Numbered from the stretch's first letter, positions 10,636 to 21,709 are shown. The stretch: DNA of 64,000 bases from Athripsodes cinereus (GCA_947579605.1 OX388315.1:372001-436000), one strand, 5' to 3'. Made by a program: numbers and translations. Notes: generated by a model from the sequence alone, not told the origin.

Positions 10636-10785
10636 ATACCATCACGGCATTTCCCAAAAGTAGGGTAGCTAGCAGAATAAATGTAAAAGTTCATCACTAT
10701 ATAGAAGATGCTAAAAATATCTTAACTGTGATGTTTTACGATCATCTGCCTTCACAGGACAGATTTTTTTTGACAGAGATTTCTT
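10636..10785 (-). repeat. SINE family A fragment, minus orientation
   Basis: It opens with 'accatcacggcatttcccaa', then 'tagggtagctagcag', and decays before the head. Confidence 0.7.
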
Positions 10786-10904
10786 TCGTATTTCAAGAAC
10801 ATTATCAATCTGATTTGAAATTACAACCAACTCGTATATAAATAAATAACGGTAAATGATTACAATGAAAAAGAAGCAACAATATATATTTTTTGAAAAG
10901 ATAT

Positions 10905-11062
10905 ATCTGGGTTTTTGTTATAAACCCAAATACGACCGTATACACCTTTCACAGTAAGCTAAAACTCGTATCGTGAAAGGGAAGTTTGCCGGCACCTGGG
11001 ATCGAACTGTATACCTCTTGTGCACGAGGCCGAGACTCTACCTTGAGACTACCGACGAACTC
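10905..11062 (-). repeat. tRNA-derived SINE family C copy, minus orientation
   Basis: On the minus strand a tRNA-like head carries a box-A-like TAGTCTCAAGGTAGAG and box B GTTCGATCCCAG. It is followed by 'ctgtgaaaggtgtatacg' and a 3' part ending 'aaaaacccagatata'. Close copy at 13100-13235. Confidence 0.75.
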
Positions 11063-11064
11063 AA

Positions 11065-12680
11065 AATATATATATATGTACCTATCCTTTACTAGAAACT
11101 CCATGGAATACACACAAACTAACATTTAATTTATATTATGTTTGCATTGTTATCTTCATTGTTGCATTGTATTCAACATCAAAGTGCTAATTGATGATTT
11201 AATATTTGGAATATTTCTATGTTAGGTAGATACGAGTAGGTATATTATATTATATTGCACTACTGATGTGCCCTGATTAATTCATGGAAATTCTTTCTTT
11301 ACTATGCCAAATGTGTTTTTATAATTAATGCATTTTATTTGAACATATCATTCACAACTTGCTTTATTTTATTTTCTGTGAGGAATTTAAAAATAAATGT
11401 ATTTTGTAAGAAGATGAAAAAATTGTATATATTGAAAAAAACACATTTGTTTTTAGTAGTTTGACAATGACTTTATAAGTGGAAACCATGTCACTACTCA
11501 TAAAAATCTTTTAGGTGAAACTAAAACAATTGTGTTTTTTTTCCATATATTAACATGGAGTTTTACAAAATTAATGTTGACTGAATAAATGAAAAAAATG
11601 TTTTGCATGAAAAAAGACTTTCTTATGTAGGTGTTTATTAAACATCTCAAATATAAGACATATTTTAACATCTTAAATTCACCCATCCTGAAACTATTAT
11701 TTTTTATGCCACAGAAAATACAACTTGTATGTTTATTACGTATTATAGTCAGTTTATCTGCTACCTCATTTTTAGATGATGCCGTGGTGGTACAGATAGA
11801 CACATCTGTTCATGTAAATTTTGGTTGTAAATGTAATACTTATGTAGATGCTGGATTTTGTTTTCGGTTGAAAATTCAAGATTTATGATGGAATTAATGT
11901 TATTTTGTTAATTATTTTTTATATATTAGAAGCAATTTTTTTAAAACATACCTTCATATTTAATACAATCAATATACAAAGGTTGCTTATCGCATAGGTC
12001 CAATTTCTTCCTACCTACCTTAAAATGGTTTTTTTTTGTCAATACCATTTTTATATGTATATACGCATTATCCACAATCTTGTAGTGGTGGATAAATTCT
12101 CTGTTTTCATTCTCGATTTCTGCAGTGAGTCTCGGAGACAATCACTAATCAACACTACGTGCTCTAGAACTTAAATAATGATAAACGATTCAGCAAACAG
12201 AGGAATAATATTGCTGAATTTGTTATCTCTGCATTGTGATAATATATTTTCTGTATCATATATAGACAGTCTGTTCCTGTGATGGATAAAATTAATAACC
12301 TTTATTGTTGACTAGTTTTTCTATTTTTTTAACACTCTTGTTCTATCTTTTGTGCAACGCATTATCCTGTATAGCTGTTGTTTGCTTGCACAGAATAAAT
12401 GAACGCTGTATCAATGTTATTTCCCTCCACCGTATGGAATGGTTCTCATGATACAGTACCTAATATTCACATCATGTATTACATACATACACAACTAACT
12501 AATCATTACAATGGGAGTGTGATATCAATAATGTGCATACAACTCCATATATAAAGGTGTTGTGTACTTGAATTGTGTTGCATTACTTTTAGAGTGCCCT
12601 TCACTCAATGTTGTGACCCCAAGGAAACGCCATATTGTTGCAGCTCAGATTTTTCACAAGTTGATCATTCATTCATTCAT
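11065..12680. other. Gene-free AT-rich stretch
   Basis: Several open frames of 66-101 codons occur, for example around 11500-11890. They are AT-driven and lack splice signals or recognisable domains. Confidence 0.4.
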
Positions 12681-12684
12681 TCAC

Positions 12685-12800
12685 ACTGTCATGGTATTTG
12701 CCACAAGTGGGATAGTCAATGGAGTAACTGCGTGTAGTAAATATACAAGTTTCTTCTCTGTGTGATAAATGTTAAAAAAATCCTGGATGGGTGGAATTGA
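12685..12800 (-). repeat. SINE family A fragment, minus orientation
   Basis: It contains 'catggtatttgccacaagtg', then 'ggatagtcaatggag', and 'cctggatgggtgg' of the family core. Confidence 0.6.
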
Positions 12801-13099
12801 TCAAAAACTTGACCCATTTTCTCTATTTTGTTCATTTCAATCCACAGTTCTTACGCTGATTACAAGTTGATTTTGAAAAAGTGGTTAATTGGCCTTTATT
12901 GCAAATGAAAATCTGATGCACCCAAATCACGTAGTTCTCGCATATCTGCGCTTTCTTGCATCCTCTATCTGAATTGATTTTAACATAAAAATTGTTTAGT
13001 ACCATTTGCCCATAATATGGCCTCAAAAACAGCATATTGTGAAATCTATCGGAATAATGAATTAGATTAATGTCAGGGGATGAATTAAACACAATATCA

Positions 13100-13235
13100 T
13101 CGGTAACCTGGAGGTAGAATCTCTGCCTCGTGCGCGGTTCGATCCCAGGTGCCAACAAACTCCCCTTTCACAACACAAGCTTTTAGTGTATAAAATTGAA
13201 TTTGGGTTTATAATAAAAACCCAGATACATCCTAA
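13100..13235 (+). repeat. tRNA-derived SINE family C copy
   Basis: It has a tRNA-like head with box B GGTTCGATCCCAG, then 'cccctttcacaacacaagct', and a 3' part 'gggtttataataaaaaccca'. It is the same family as 10905-11062 but in opposite orientation. Confidence 0.75.
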
Positions 13236-14005
13236 AAAAAACTAATCTACATCTCTGCTTCATGTAAAGAATTTGAATATAAAAATACAAACTCGTCCAA
13301 TATTTTTGACTTGATATTAATTAATTACTCTATATTTACTTCTGTTTCGCATTATTTTATTTTTGACTGCTTTTTTGGCTTTATATTAATTAATTACTCT
13401 TTATATAACTTATTATTTTATATTTGACTTGTGATTTCTGATTATCGTGTATGTTTGTATTTGTTGTCTATTATTCTGATGTTTGTTAACATGTAAAAGG
13501 CTCACGCCGTATATTGATGTAAAATAATAAAATAAATAAAATAAAATATTCTGTTAGTAAACAACAATTTTGTATCATGGACACGTAAATATGTACACAC
13601 TGTAATAATAATAATATTAATTATAATAATACATACATATGTATGTATGGATGTCCAATATCTATATTCTCAGATGATGAGGTAATGGACATATTTTTTA
13701 TTGTCATATGTACATAGGTACCTATATGCCAGGCCATGTAAATATCATAATACTGTACTCTGTGTGTATATATATAATTATTATGATGTAATTATTATTC
13801 TGTGCACAATACTGCCTCATATACATGGTATAAAACTTGTCTATTCATCACTTGTTATTATTTGTTGATTCATAGATTTTGTGGTGCATAATATTGTTTC
13901 AGGGAAAAATATTAAGATTAGTATTTCAGTTATGACTAACTAAATTTTTTTGTTGAATTTATTGTACTAATTTTTTTATCTTTTAACTCTTTTTTTAACT
14001 TTTAA
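13236..14005. other. Gene-free AT-rich stretch
   Basis: Low-complexity AT-rich sequence with short (AAT)n and (ATAC)n runs. No exon seen. Confidence 0.45.
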
Positions 14006-14190
14006 CTGTTCGAAAAATAAAGACATTTTGCATCTCAAATTCAGCGATGAGGTTTGCCACCCATCCTGAATGTTTTAATTTTTGTTGGCACAGAGAAGAC
14101 AGCTGGCATGTTTATAACATGCAGCTGGTCTGCTGGCTACCCCACTTGTGGGATATGCCGTGATGGTATAGTAGTAGTAGTAGTAGTAAT
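14006..14190 (+). repeat. SINE family A copy with (TAG)n tail
   Basis: This is the 3' two-thirds of the family: 'gttcgaaaaataaagacatt', 'cagcgatgaggtttgccacc', 'ggctaccccacttgtgggat', 'atgccgtgatggtatag', then (TAG)n. Confidence 0.85.
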
Positions 14191-14411
14191 TTTTTGTTAT
14201 TTGAATACTGTATAATGTTGTAAATTTGCCATGTATTGTAAAAGGCAAATGCTGTTTATTGTCCAAAATAAATAAATAATGTAATATTTTCTTTTTATGA
14301 GTTCTTTTTAGAAGAATCCACTGTGGTACCTACAAATTTGTGGATGATGGTTTATTTTGTTGTATTTGTTTTCAATTATAGGGGTTTGAATTAAATATAT
14401 TTTAATGTTTT

Positions 14412-14640
14412 GTGGAGCACCCAGATAGTATATTTTTATGTTCTGCCGAGCACCCGTCAAAAATTTTTCAAGTGTCCTCTGAAAAACCATATGTTCAAAA
14501 AATAAAGACCATCACCCATCCTGTACTTCTTTTGTTGGCACGGAGAGGAGAGCTTGCATGTTTATTACATGCAGCTGGTCTGCTGGCTACCCCATTTATG
14601 GGATATGCCGTGATGGTATAGTAGTAGCAGTAATATATTT
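14412..14640 (+). repeat. SINE family A copy with (TAG)n tail
   Basis: The head 'gtggagcacccagatag' is present but the middle is disturbed. The 3' half from 'ggcacggagaggagagcttg' to 'gccgtgatggtatagtagta' is well preserved. Confidence 0.85.
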
Positions 14641-14918
14641 AAAATAACTGACCATTAGAAAATAAACAAAATTGTCTCTGCAGAGTCCCTGACAAATATC
14701 ATATGTCCCTCACTCTTTTCTTTAAGTTTTCCAGTGTCCTGTTAAAGGCAGAGATTAGACATTTAACATCCATACTGAATATCGTCGTTGCATATTCAAA
14801 AAGAAGTATGTGCCAACATTTTTATTCAGGATACTCTTAAAAAACTGATCATTAAGGCATAAAAATTGTTGTTTGGCCTTTTTATTGGCATGTGATTTTA
14901 TTACTAAAATATTAAATT

Positions 14919-15736
14919 TGTAACACTTAATATTACTTGTATTATTCCCTGAAGGGGAATGTAGAGAGTCAACACTTAAAACTAATTTGGGCGCCAGGTG
15001 TACTCCTGAAGGGGTACACCGAGAGAGTTCAAAACACTGTTTAGCAAATTCACAATTTATTACAATCACTTGACAATTGGTACAATACTGTATAAAGAAA
15101 GTAACACTATTAGTAAAACAATAACGAAGACACCTCCAGGCTAGGTTAGATGGATATTGAGGTAGTCGGAGAGAGACTAGGTAATAAGGGTCGCTACTAC
15201 TGTATGGCACCAAGAGTAGGCACATCTCGGACAGCCAGGGAGTAGCGGGTAGGTATAAGGAAAGTTACCTTATAGCAACAAGAGTAGGTACTTCTTGGAC
15301 AGCTATAGAGGGTAACGGTAGGTAAGGAGAATTACTTCATAGCAACAAGAGTAGGTACTTCTTGGACAGCTAGAGAGTAACGGGTAGGTAAGGAGACCTT
15401 GGCCCTGGAAGAGCCACCGCGATTCTCTCTTTCAGTATGACGGGCTCCGTCTTTTATACCCTTGACTCCGTACTGGACAGCTGATGGATACCTTGGAAGT
15501 GGACGGTGTGATAGTGGGAGAGGTACCTGTTCCTGAACTCCGCCTATCTACTTCCGCTCGGATTGTTCTAGAAGCTTCTAGAACATTCGGGAACATTCTG
15601 GAGGCTTCCATCACTGAGACATCTATTGATGAACCTGGCAACTAATCAGGTACTTCCTGTATCTTGACAGCGGCTGTCAGTCATGATTGGCAGGTTATGT
15701 TATTATTATGCTATGTCGAAAATACGTGGTGTTACA
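14919..15736 (-). repeat. 3' LTR of the element (818 bp)
   Basis: It is identical in length to the other LTR. On the minus strand it holds a TATAAAAG box at 15451-15458, an AATAAA signal at 15056-15061, and three degenerate ~65-bp tandem units (about 15206-15400, 'caagagtaggtacttcttgg'). Confidence 0.95.
15056..15061 (-). terminator. LTR polyadenylation signal AATAAA
   Basis: A canonical AATAAA on the element's sense strand, about 400 nt downstream of the LTR TATA box. The equivalent in the 5' LTR is at 20310-20315. Confidence 0.55.
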
Positions 15737-15781
15737 ATCTCCCCTTCTGGATCTGAAGGCGCCCCGACGATGATCCAGCAT

Positions 15782-18196
15782 CTAAAGTGCAGCTAGATAT
15801 AACATTGTCGGGTGTCTCCCCTTACAGGCTGTCCTGCTGAATACGTGGCAGGTTCCCCTGTTTGAAGATTGGAAAATATGTTGCTTGAAGATCAGGCTGT
15901 CCTGCCGAAAGCGTGGCGGGTTCCCCTGTTTAAAGATTGGACAATCTATTGGGTGAGAGTCAGGCTGTCCTGCCGAAAGCGTGGCGGGTTCCCCTGATAG
16001 TTTGTAATCTGATGATAGCAGGTCAGGCTGTCCTGCCAATATAAGGGCTGGTTCCCCTGACCTCTTGGATGCTATTTTCTTCGAACGTCCTCTTGGGTTC
16101 ATTGACTGGTGGTCCTGCTGGGTGAATTGGCAGGCACTACTGCGGGATGAATGACAGTCAACCTTAATGGTTGCTGAGAGATGAGCAGCAGGAAATCCTG
16201 TTGCTGAATTGGCAGACATCCCTGTTCGATGAGTTGGCAGGTGCTGCTGGTTTTCGGGTGGTCTTACTAGATGAAACATCAGGTGTTCCTGCAGAATGTT
16301 CACCAGGTGGTTCTGCTGGATGAGCTGGCAGGTACGACTGTTATTACATTGGCAGCTTCTCCTGCGGGACATTTGGCAGGTTCTGCCTCTATCTGAGTGG
16401 CGGCTTCTGCAGCTTGGATGCTCCCCTTGGACCAAAACTGCTCCAACAGGATGTATACGAATCTCCTCCCCTTGGACAGAACGTGTCCACTGCTGTGTCC
16501 ATGAGACGTATACCTTGTGGGCCCCACTCCTTGTGTTCTGGGAGATCTTAAAAGGAACATCATCTTCTGCCGGATCTCGGAAAGAGCTCGCCATCACTAC
16601 CAGTGATGTACGAAACCAAAGAAGGAAAAACATTCTTATCTGAAAACATAGAAAAAGAATAACATCTTCTATCATCTTTGCTACCTCTCCAGGGGAGGTA
16701 ACAGTAGGTACATCCGTCTTCTGCGGAGGATCTCGCGCTGATTTTGCTATCAGGATATGCCTTGGTGACATCAGCATCATGGAAAACATGGCAGGAGGGA
16801 CATCCATCTTCTGCTTAACCATTCGCATTGGGTTCAGCACCAGGTCAGTCCGTGGTGCCACTGGAGGTGGTGTGGTCTTCACTGGAAACAGCAGTGGTGG
16901 CACCTCCATCTTGCGAAGGACATTTGCGATTGCGCATATCGGTTTATAGTCGCTACCTGAGGCAGATTGCTGCAAGGGATCACCCTTATACTTCAGTGAA
17001 CAGGTTATTTCAGGCGACTCTACGAAGTACCAGGCCCTCGGTGGTAGGTTCAGTACCAGTCCTGCGTCTTCGACAAATCCAACTCCCAATAGAGTCCGGT
17101 TATCTCGGGACTCTGGGAATACTACGAAAATTGTTGGTACCATGACCTCGTGCAGTGTCACTGGTACCCTGGTGGTCAGGATGTCCTGGACCTTGGCAGA
17201 GCCATCACCCAACACGGCTGTGATCCTCTGCCTGTGAAACTGTACTCCACTATTCTTCAAACAGTTGTATAAATAAAGGGATGCGACACTGGATTTGGCA
17301 CAGCTGTCTATTGCAGTCCCTTCATATTCTCCTACTTGGATGGGGACGGATGGTCGATCTCGAGCATCCGTGAAGTCAAGGGAGCAGAACGACATCTCAT
17401 GCGTTCCTCCCTGAAGTTGGCCTCCTCTGCACTTAGGGCACCTGCTGCGCCTCACTCCTGGGGTACCGCAGCCGTAACAAGCAAACTTGGGTGCGAGAGT
17501 GTTCGTCGAGTGACTCTGTCCTTCACTCTTGAATCTTGGTGGTTGGTGTGCCACCCTTTTCCTCTTCCAGCACTTGTCTTCGGTGTGGCCCCATGATCTG
17601 CAGATCCTGCAGCGTCGCTTAGCCTTCTGATCTTCAGATTCTTTCAGGAACTGCTCTACTTCTCGAGCCAGTATCATCAATGCACTGAACGATTTGAAGG
17701 ATGTTCTGGGGACTCTACCGCGGATTCGAGAATTCAGCTGCCCATACACCATGTCAAGCTGTTGCTCTTCCGTACGGATTGGTCCAGGCAATTGGGCTAA
17801 GAGGACTCTCTTCTTGGTCAGGAAAGTATCTGTTAGCTCGTCGGGTCTCTGCTTCACATTAACAATCTCCTGGATCAGGATGTAACCAGGCTTCCTAGGA
17901 GCAAATGCATCTCTGATCCGCGCCTCAAAGTCTGTCCATTTCCGAACTTCATGCTTCACTCCCTGCCACCATTTGCCAGCCTCGCCCCTCAGCAGGATGG
18001 TGACACCAGTAAGTGCATCTTGATCCTCAATATGTTCAATGGCTTTGAACACCTTCACCGTATCCAAGAACGTCTCAATTATCTCCATGTCACGAGTGCC
18101 ATCATAGTAAGCAGCGCAGCTTGCAAATGAGCCGGATCTTGGCGCCACCATGGACATCAGGTGCTGGAACTGTTCCTGGCTTAAGTTGACTGACAT
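15782..18196 (-). CDS. gag: Arc/dArc-like Ty3 Gag with zinc knuckle and aspartic protease domain
   Basis: The frame is 804 residues from the likely start (MSVNLSQEQFQHLMSMV). Residues ~25-185 form a Ty3-type capsid (YYDGTRDMEIIETFLDTVK, GEAGKWWQGVKHEVRKW, KKRVLLAQLPGPIRTEEQQLD) that closely resembles insect dArc capsid proteins. Residues ~193-207 hold a CCHC knuckle (CRICRSWGHTEDKC), and ~237-259 a second Cys pair motif (CYGCGTPGVRRSRCPKC). A retropepsin-like domain follows (VGEYEGTAIDSCAKSS near 297, RTLLGVGFVEDAGLVLNL). Its catalytic D-T/S-G reads D-S-C, so protease activity is doubtful. The last ~380 residues are repetitive (KMEVPP, KMDVPP, KTDVP, SGEPA..AGQPD units) and show no pol motif. 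The frame is open upstream to 18784, but the family start and a plausible acceptor at ~18260 favour 18196. The product should package RNA into capsids. Confidence 0.92.
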   Translation of the reverse strand: MSVNLSQEQFQHLMSMVAPRSGSFASCAAYYDGTRDMEIIETFLDTVKVFKAIEHIEDQDALTGVTILLRGEAGKWWQGVKHEVRKWTDFEARIRDAFAPRKPGYILIQEIVNVKQRPDELTDTFLTKKRVLLAQLPGPIRTEEQQLDMVYGQLNSRIRGRVPRTSFKSFSALMILAREVEQFLKESEDQKAKRRCRICRSWGHTEDKCWKRKRVAHQPPRFKSEGQSHSTNTLAPKFACYGCGTPGVRRSRCPKCRGGQLQGGTHEMSFCSLDFTDARDRPSVPIQVGEYEGTAIDSCAKSSVASLYLYNCLKNSGVQFHRQRITAVLGDGSAKVQDILTTRVPVTLHEVMVPTIFVVFPESRDNRTLLGVGFVEDAGLVLNLPPRAWYFVESPEITCSLKYKGDPLQQSASGSDYKPICAIANVLRKMEVPPLLFPVKTTPPPVAPRTDLVLNPMRMVKQKMDVPPAMFSMMLMSPRHILIAKSARDPPQKTDVPTVTSPGEVAKMIEDVILFLCFQIRMFFLLWFRTSLVVMASSFRDPAEDDVPFKISQNTRSGAHKVYVSWTQQWTRSVQGEEIRIHPVGAVLVQGEHPSCRSRHSDRGRTCQMSRRRSCQCNNSRTCQLIQQNHLVNILQEHLMFHLVRPPENQQHLPTHRTGMSANSATGFPAAHLSATIKVDCHSSRSSACQFTQQDHQSMNPRGRSKKIASKRSGEPALILAGQPDLLSSDYKLSGEPATLSAGQPDSHPIDCPIFKQGNPPRFRQDSLIFKQHIFQSSNRGTCHVFSRTACKGRHPTMLYLAAL
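15820..16400. repeat. Tandem repeat array in the 3' part of the gag frame
   Basis: Units of about 70 bp built on CAGGCTGTCCTGCC, then GTGGCGGGTTCCCCTG, recur four times at 15826-16060. They continue as degenerate 'ggcaggt.ctgctgg' units to about 16400. They keep the minus frame open and encode the AGQPD/SGEPA repeats. Confidence 0.85.
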
Positions 18197-20172
18197 GTTG
18201 GCATTGTCTGTTGAGGAATCAGTCACACTCTTGGTGTAGTGATTAGGCTTGGACTCCTGCTTAAAGCAAAAAATTAAGGCAAGCACAACAAACTGAATTG
18301 CTTTAAATGAGTTCAACAAATATACAAATAAAAATAAACATAATAATGTGCACTGCTTTGTTTTAATCAAGTCTCTCAGATGCACAAGTAACAACATAAT
18401 ATATACACGCAGTATTTGGCTCTGGTTTACTTTAATTGAGTCCCTCAAATACATTTTGAAAATAGTAATAATATGTTGTAAATAAAACACACATAGGTAT
18501 GACAGAGATTGTCCATATAATGTCCAATGCGCTTTGTAGATAGTATATAACTTAACACTATATACGATAACATTAACTTTTGCTCTATTAAATACACAAA
18601 TAACAAGGTATGTATATATACACTGTATTGTTTTTGGTAAATTCATCAAAACACAATAATAAACAATAATAAAGTACATGCAACACGATTTGCAACTCGT
18701 AAAGTTCCAGACTTCATTTATTATAAACACAAATAATGATATGCACAGGTTCGCTTTTAATATAAGTCCTCCAAGTACACACATACAATAATTAAATATG
18801 ATTTGCTGTAAAACAGTTCATCGCACATAATAATATATAACAATGAAATACGATTTGCTGTAAAAGAGTTCACAATTAATGTTATGCACAGGTTTGCTTT
18901 GAATATAAGTCCACCAAATACATACACATAGTACGAGCAACGACATATAATATTATACAAAAGTAGAAGAAATAGAAATAATAATAAACATTTAAGCTAT
19001 GACACTTCGTTATAAACAACAACAAAAACACGCATGTTCATAGATCAAAGGTAATAGAAAGAAACTGTCCACCGAATTATAGACACGAAATAGTTCACTC
19101 AAATAGTCTGATAGTGAGCCGATTATTTTAGCACAAGTTTACAGATATTGCATTTGCACAACAATGGCCGACAGGTGCACTCTCAATAAAGCACTGAGTA
19201 ATTACTACGGGGTTCACACCGTATATTTGCTTTACATGTGCAATGCTACACCTTTATATAATTATTCATCACAAAATTTATTTTGTTTGTCAATGTGCAA
19301 TGCAACACCTTTCTAATATTTTAACAAAATTCAATCGCACACACTGTCCAGCATTTTGCAAAATGCATTATGTACACAAAGATATACATGTAGGTACATT
19401 GTACATTTGATAATACTTGACAATACAATTTTACGGTGCGCCGTCACTTTATTCTTTCACAGTACACCGTACAATACAACTACGATTATTGTCACGATCA
19501 ATTATTTGTAACACGTACATATCTACGAATGATTATTAAAGTACAGTGCAACTAGGATTAACACAATATTATCTATTATTAATACTATCATTTACGAATG
19601 ATTATTATATTATAGTAGGTACAGTACAACTATGATTAACACTATTATTGAAAATGATTGTTAAAGTACCGTACAACTAGGATTATTCACAATCACGGTC
19701 AATATAAGAAATAACAAAACACTTCATTGCAATGTTTATAAGTACAGTAAAACTACGATTATTCACTATACGTATTTTTAACACTTTATCTTGGATTACC
19801 GAAGATATCAAATAGTTCATATTTATTATACATGAAGAACACTGTTCATAGTAACTACAGTCAAACTATGATTATTCGCTTTACGCATTTTAACACTGTG
19901 ACTTTGATAACTGGATGACCGAGAATATCAAATAGTTTATATTTATTTTACATTCGAGGACACTGTTCATAGTACGTACAGTCAAACTACGATTATTCAC
20001 TATACGCATTTTAACAATATGACTGAAAACTGGATTACCGAGAATATCAAATAGTTTATATTTATTTTACATTGAAAACACTGTTCATGGTACGTACAGT
20101 CAAACTACGATTATTCACCATACACTGATAACAGTTCAGGGTCGTATTCTCGCCACGAGTTGGGCCGCCAAT
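18197..20172 (-). other. 5' leader of the LTR element with tandem repeats
   Basis: AT-rich leader without recognisable genes. Degenerate repeats occur at 18250-18960 (open in the gag frame, encoding CVYLEDL-like and LRDLIK-like units) and at 19540-20120 (units with 'gtcaaactacgattattca'). A CAG acceptor after TTTTTTGCTTTAAG near 18260 suggests splicing in the leader. Confidence 0.6.
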
Positions 20173-20990
20173 TGTAACACTTAATATTACTTGTATTATT
20201 CCCTGAAGGGGAATGTAGAGAGTCAACACTTAAAACTAATTTGGGCGCCAGGTGTACTCCTGAAGGGGTACACCGAGAGAGTTCAAAACACTGTTTAGCA
20301 AATTCACAATTTATTACAATCACTTGACAACTGGTACAATACTGTATAAAGAAAGTAACACTATTAGTAAAACAATAACGAAGACACCTCCAGGCTAGGT
20401 TAGATGGATATTGAGGTAGTCGGAGAGAGACTAGGTAATAAGGGTCGCTACTACTGTATGGCACCAAGAGTAGGCACATCTCGGACAGCCAGGGAGTAGC
20501 GGGTAGGTATAAGGAAAGTTACCTTATAGCAACAAGAGTAGGTACTTCTTGGACAGCTATAGAGGGTAACGGTAGGTAAGGAGAATTACTTCATAGCAAC
20601 AAGAGTAGGTACTTCTTGGACAGCTAGAGAGTAACGGGTAGGTAAGGAGACCTTGGCCCTGGAAGAGCCACCGCGATTCTCTCTTTCAGTATGACGGGCT
20701 CCGTCTTTTATACCCTTGACTCCGTACTGGACAGCTGATGGATACCTTGGAAGTGGACGGTGTGATAGTGGGAGAGGTACCTGTTCCTGAACTCCGCCTA
20801 TCTACTTCCGCTCGGATTGTTCTAGAAGCTTCTAGAACATTCGGGAACATTCTGGAGGCTTCCATCACTGAGACATCTATTGATGAACCTGGCAACTAAT
20901 CAGGTACTTCCTGTATCTTGACAGCGGCTGTCAGTCATGATTGGCAGGTTATGTTATTATTATGCTATGTCGAAAATACGTGGTGTTACA
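20173..20990 (-). repeat. 5' LTR of the element (818 bp)
   Basis: This is the promoter-bearing LTR in the sense of the element. The TATAAAAG box is at 20705-20712, and the same three internal tandem units are at about 20460-20655. One difference from the other LTR was seen (20331). Confidence 0.95.
20705..20712 (-). promoter_or_regulatory. LTR TATA box
   Basis: TATAAAAG on the sense strand of the element, about 275 nt inside the upstream edge of the LTR, in a GC-richer segment. It fits a PolII promoter. Confidence 0.6.
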
Positions 20991-21139
20991 AATTTTAATT
21001 TATTTATTTCAATTTTACAGGATACATACAGTTTATACAAAAAATATTAATATTTGATACTAAGAATAATGTTAAAAAATGATGATAATGTCATAATAAA
21101 CAGTTTATTCTAGAAACGCCAAAACATTTATAAATCTAC

Positions 21140-21265
21140 ATACCCCATTATGAATATGCATCGACGATATCTTGTTTTTTATTAGGAGATAGAAAACGAC
21201 CTGTATGTTTTTACACATAGTTAGTTTGCTGGCTATCGCATTTGTGGGATATGCCGTGGTTGGTG
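21140..21265 (+). repeat. SINE family A 3' fragment
   Basis: It preserves 'ttagtttgctggctatcgca' followed by 'tttgtgggatatgccgtgg'. The 5' part is decayed. Confidence 0.7.
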
Positions 21266-21705
21266 GTCTAGACAGATTGATAGATAAATACTTACCAAAA
21301 AATTAAATAAAAAAAAATGTCTTGAACAATAGTCCCTGTATGAGATGTGTGTGGTTATTACTTTAATTAGTTAGTCAGGTTTATATGTGTGTATATATGT
21401 ATTGTTATAAATAGAGATGATGGAAATGTCCAAATTATCATAATGCCACAATATCTATCCATATATATCTCTGTATATATTATGTATATATAGTTACAGC
21501 CAATACAAAGCCACAACTTGCTATACAGCATCACACACACACGCACTCATATACATGTCATTGCATATTACTATCATGTTAATACACTTTTGTTATAATA
21601 TGTAATCAGGAAAATATTTTTATATTCCAGTTGTGGGACTAGGTTCTTTATATTGGACGTGTTTCCATAATAAATAGGAATATACATTTATTTTTTTAAT
21701 TGCAC
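21266..21705. other. Gene-free, low-complexity stretch
   Basis: TA/TG-rich sequence with (ATAT)n and (CA)n runs near 21360-21560. No exon seen. Confidence 0.5.
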
Positions 21706-21709
21706 GGGT

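Larger units (their letters stand above)
14919..20990 (-). mobile_element. LTR retrotransposon (Ty3-type Gag, no pol seen), recent insertion
   Basis: Two direct 818-bp LTRs (14919-15736 and 20173-20990) begin TGTAACAC and end GTGTTACA. They are flanked by a 4-bp AATT duplication (14915-14918 and 20991-20994). By eye the LTRs differ at one base (T at 15077, C at 20331). The element is on the minus strand: 5' LTR on the right, a purine-rich tract (AGAAGGGGAGAT) abutting the 3' LTR at 15737, and a TGG-starting primer-site-like sequence just inside the 5' LTR near 20171. The 4.4-kb interior holds one gag-protease frame. No reverse transcriptase, RNase H or integrase motif is seen in any minus frame, so the element appears non-autonomous. 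Confidence 0.93.

Noticed and set aside
16296..17596. Plus-strand open frames of 86-115 codons across the gag region
   Set aside because: They are antisense shadows of the GC-richer gag-protease frame, with no domain signature.
18197..18784. The gag frame read from its first in-frame Met as a 1000-residue protein
   Set aside because: The first 196 residues are low-complexity translation of AT-rich leader repeats. The family start (MSVNLSQEQFQHL) and a possible acceptor lie downstream, so the shorter protein was annotated and the extension left as a finding.
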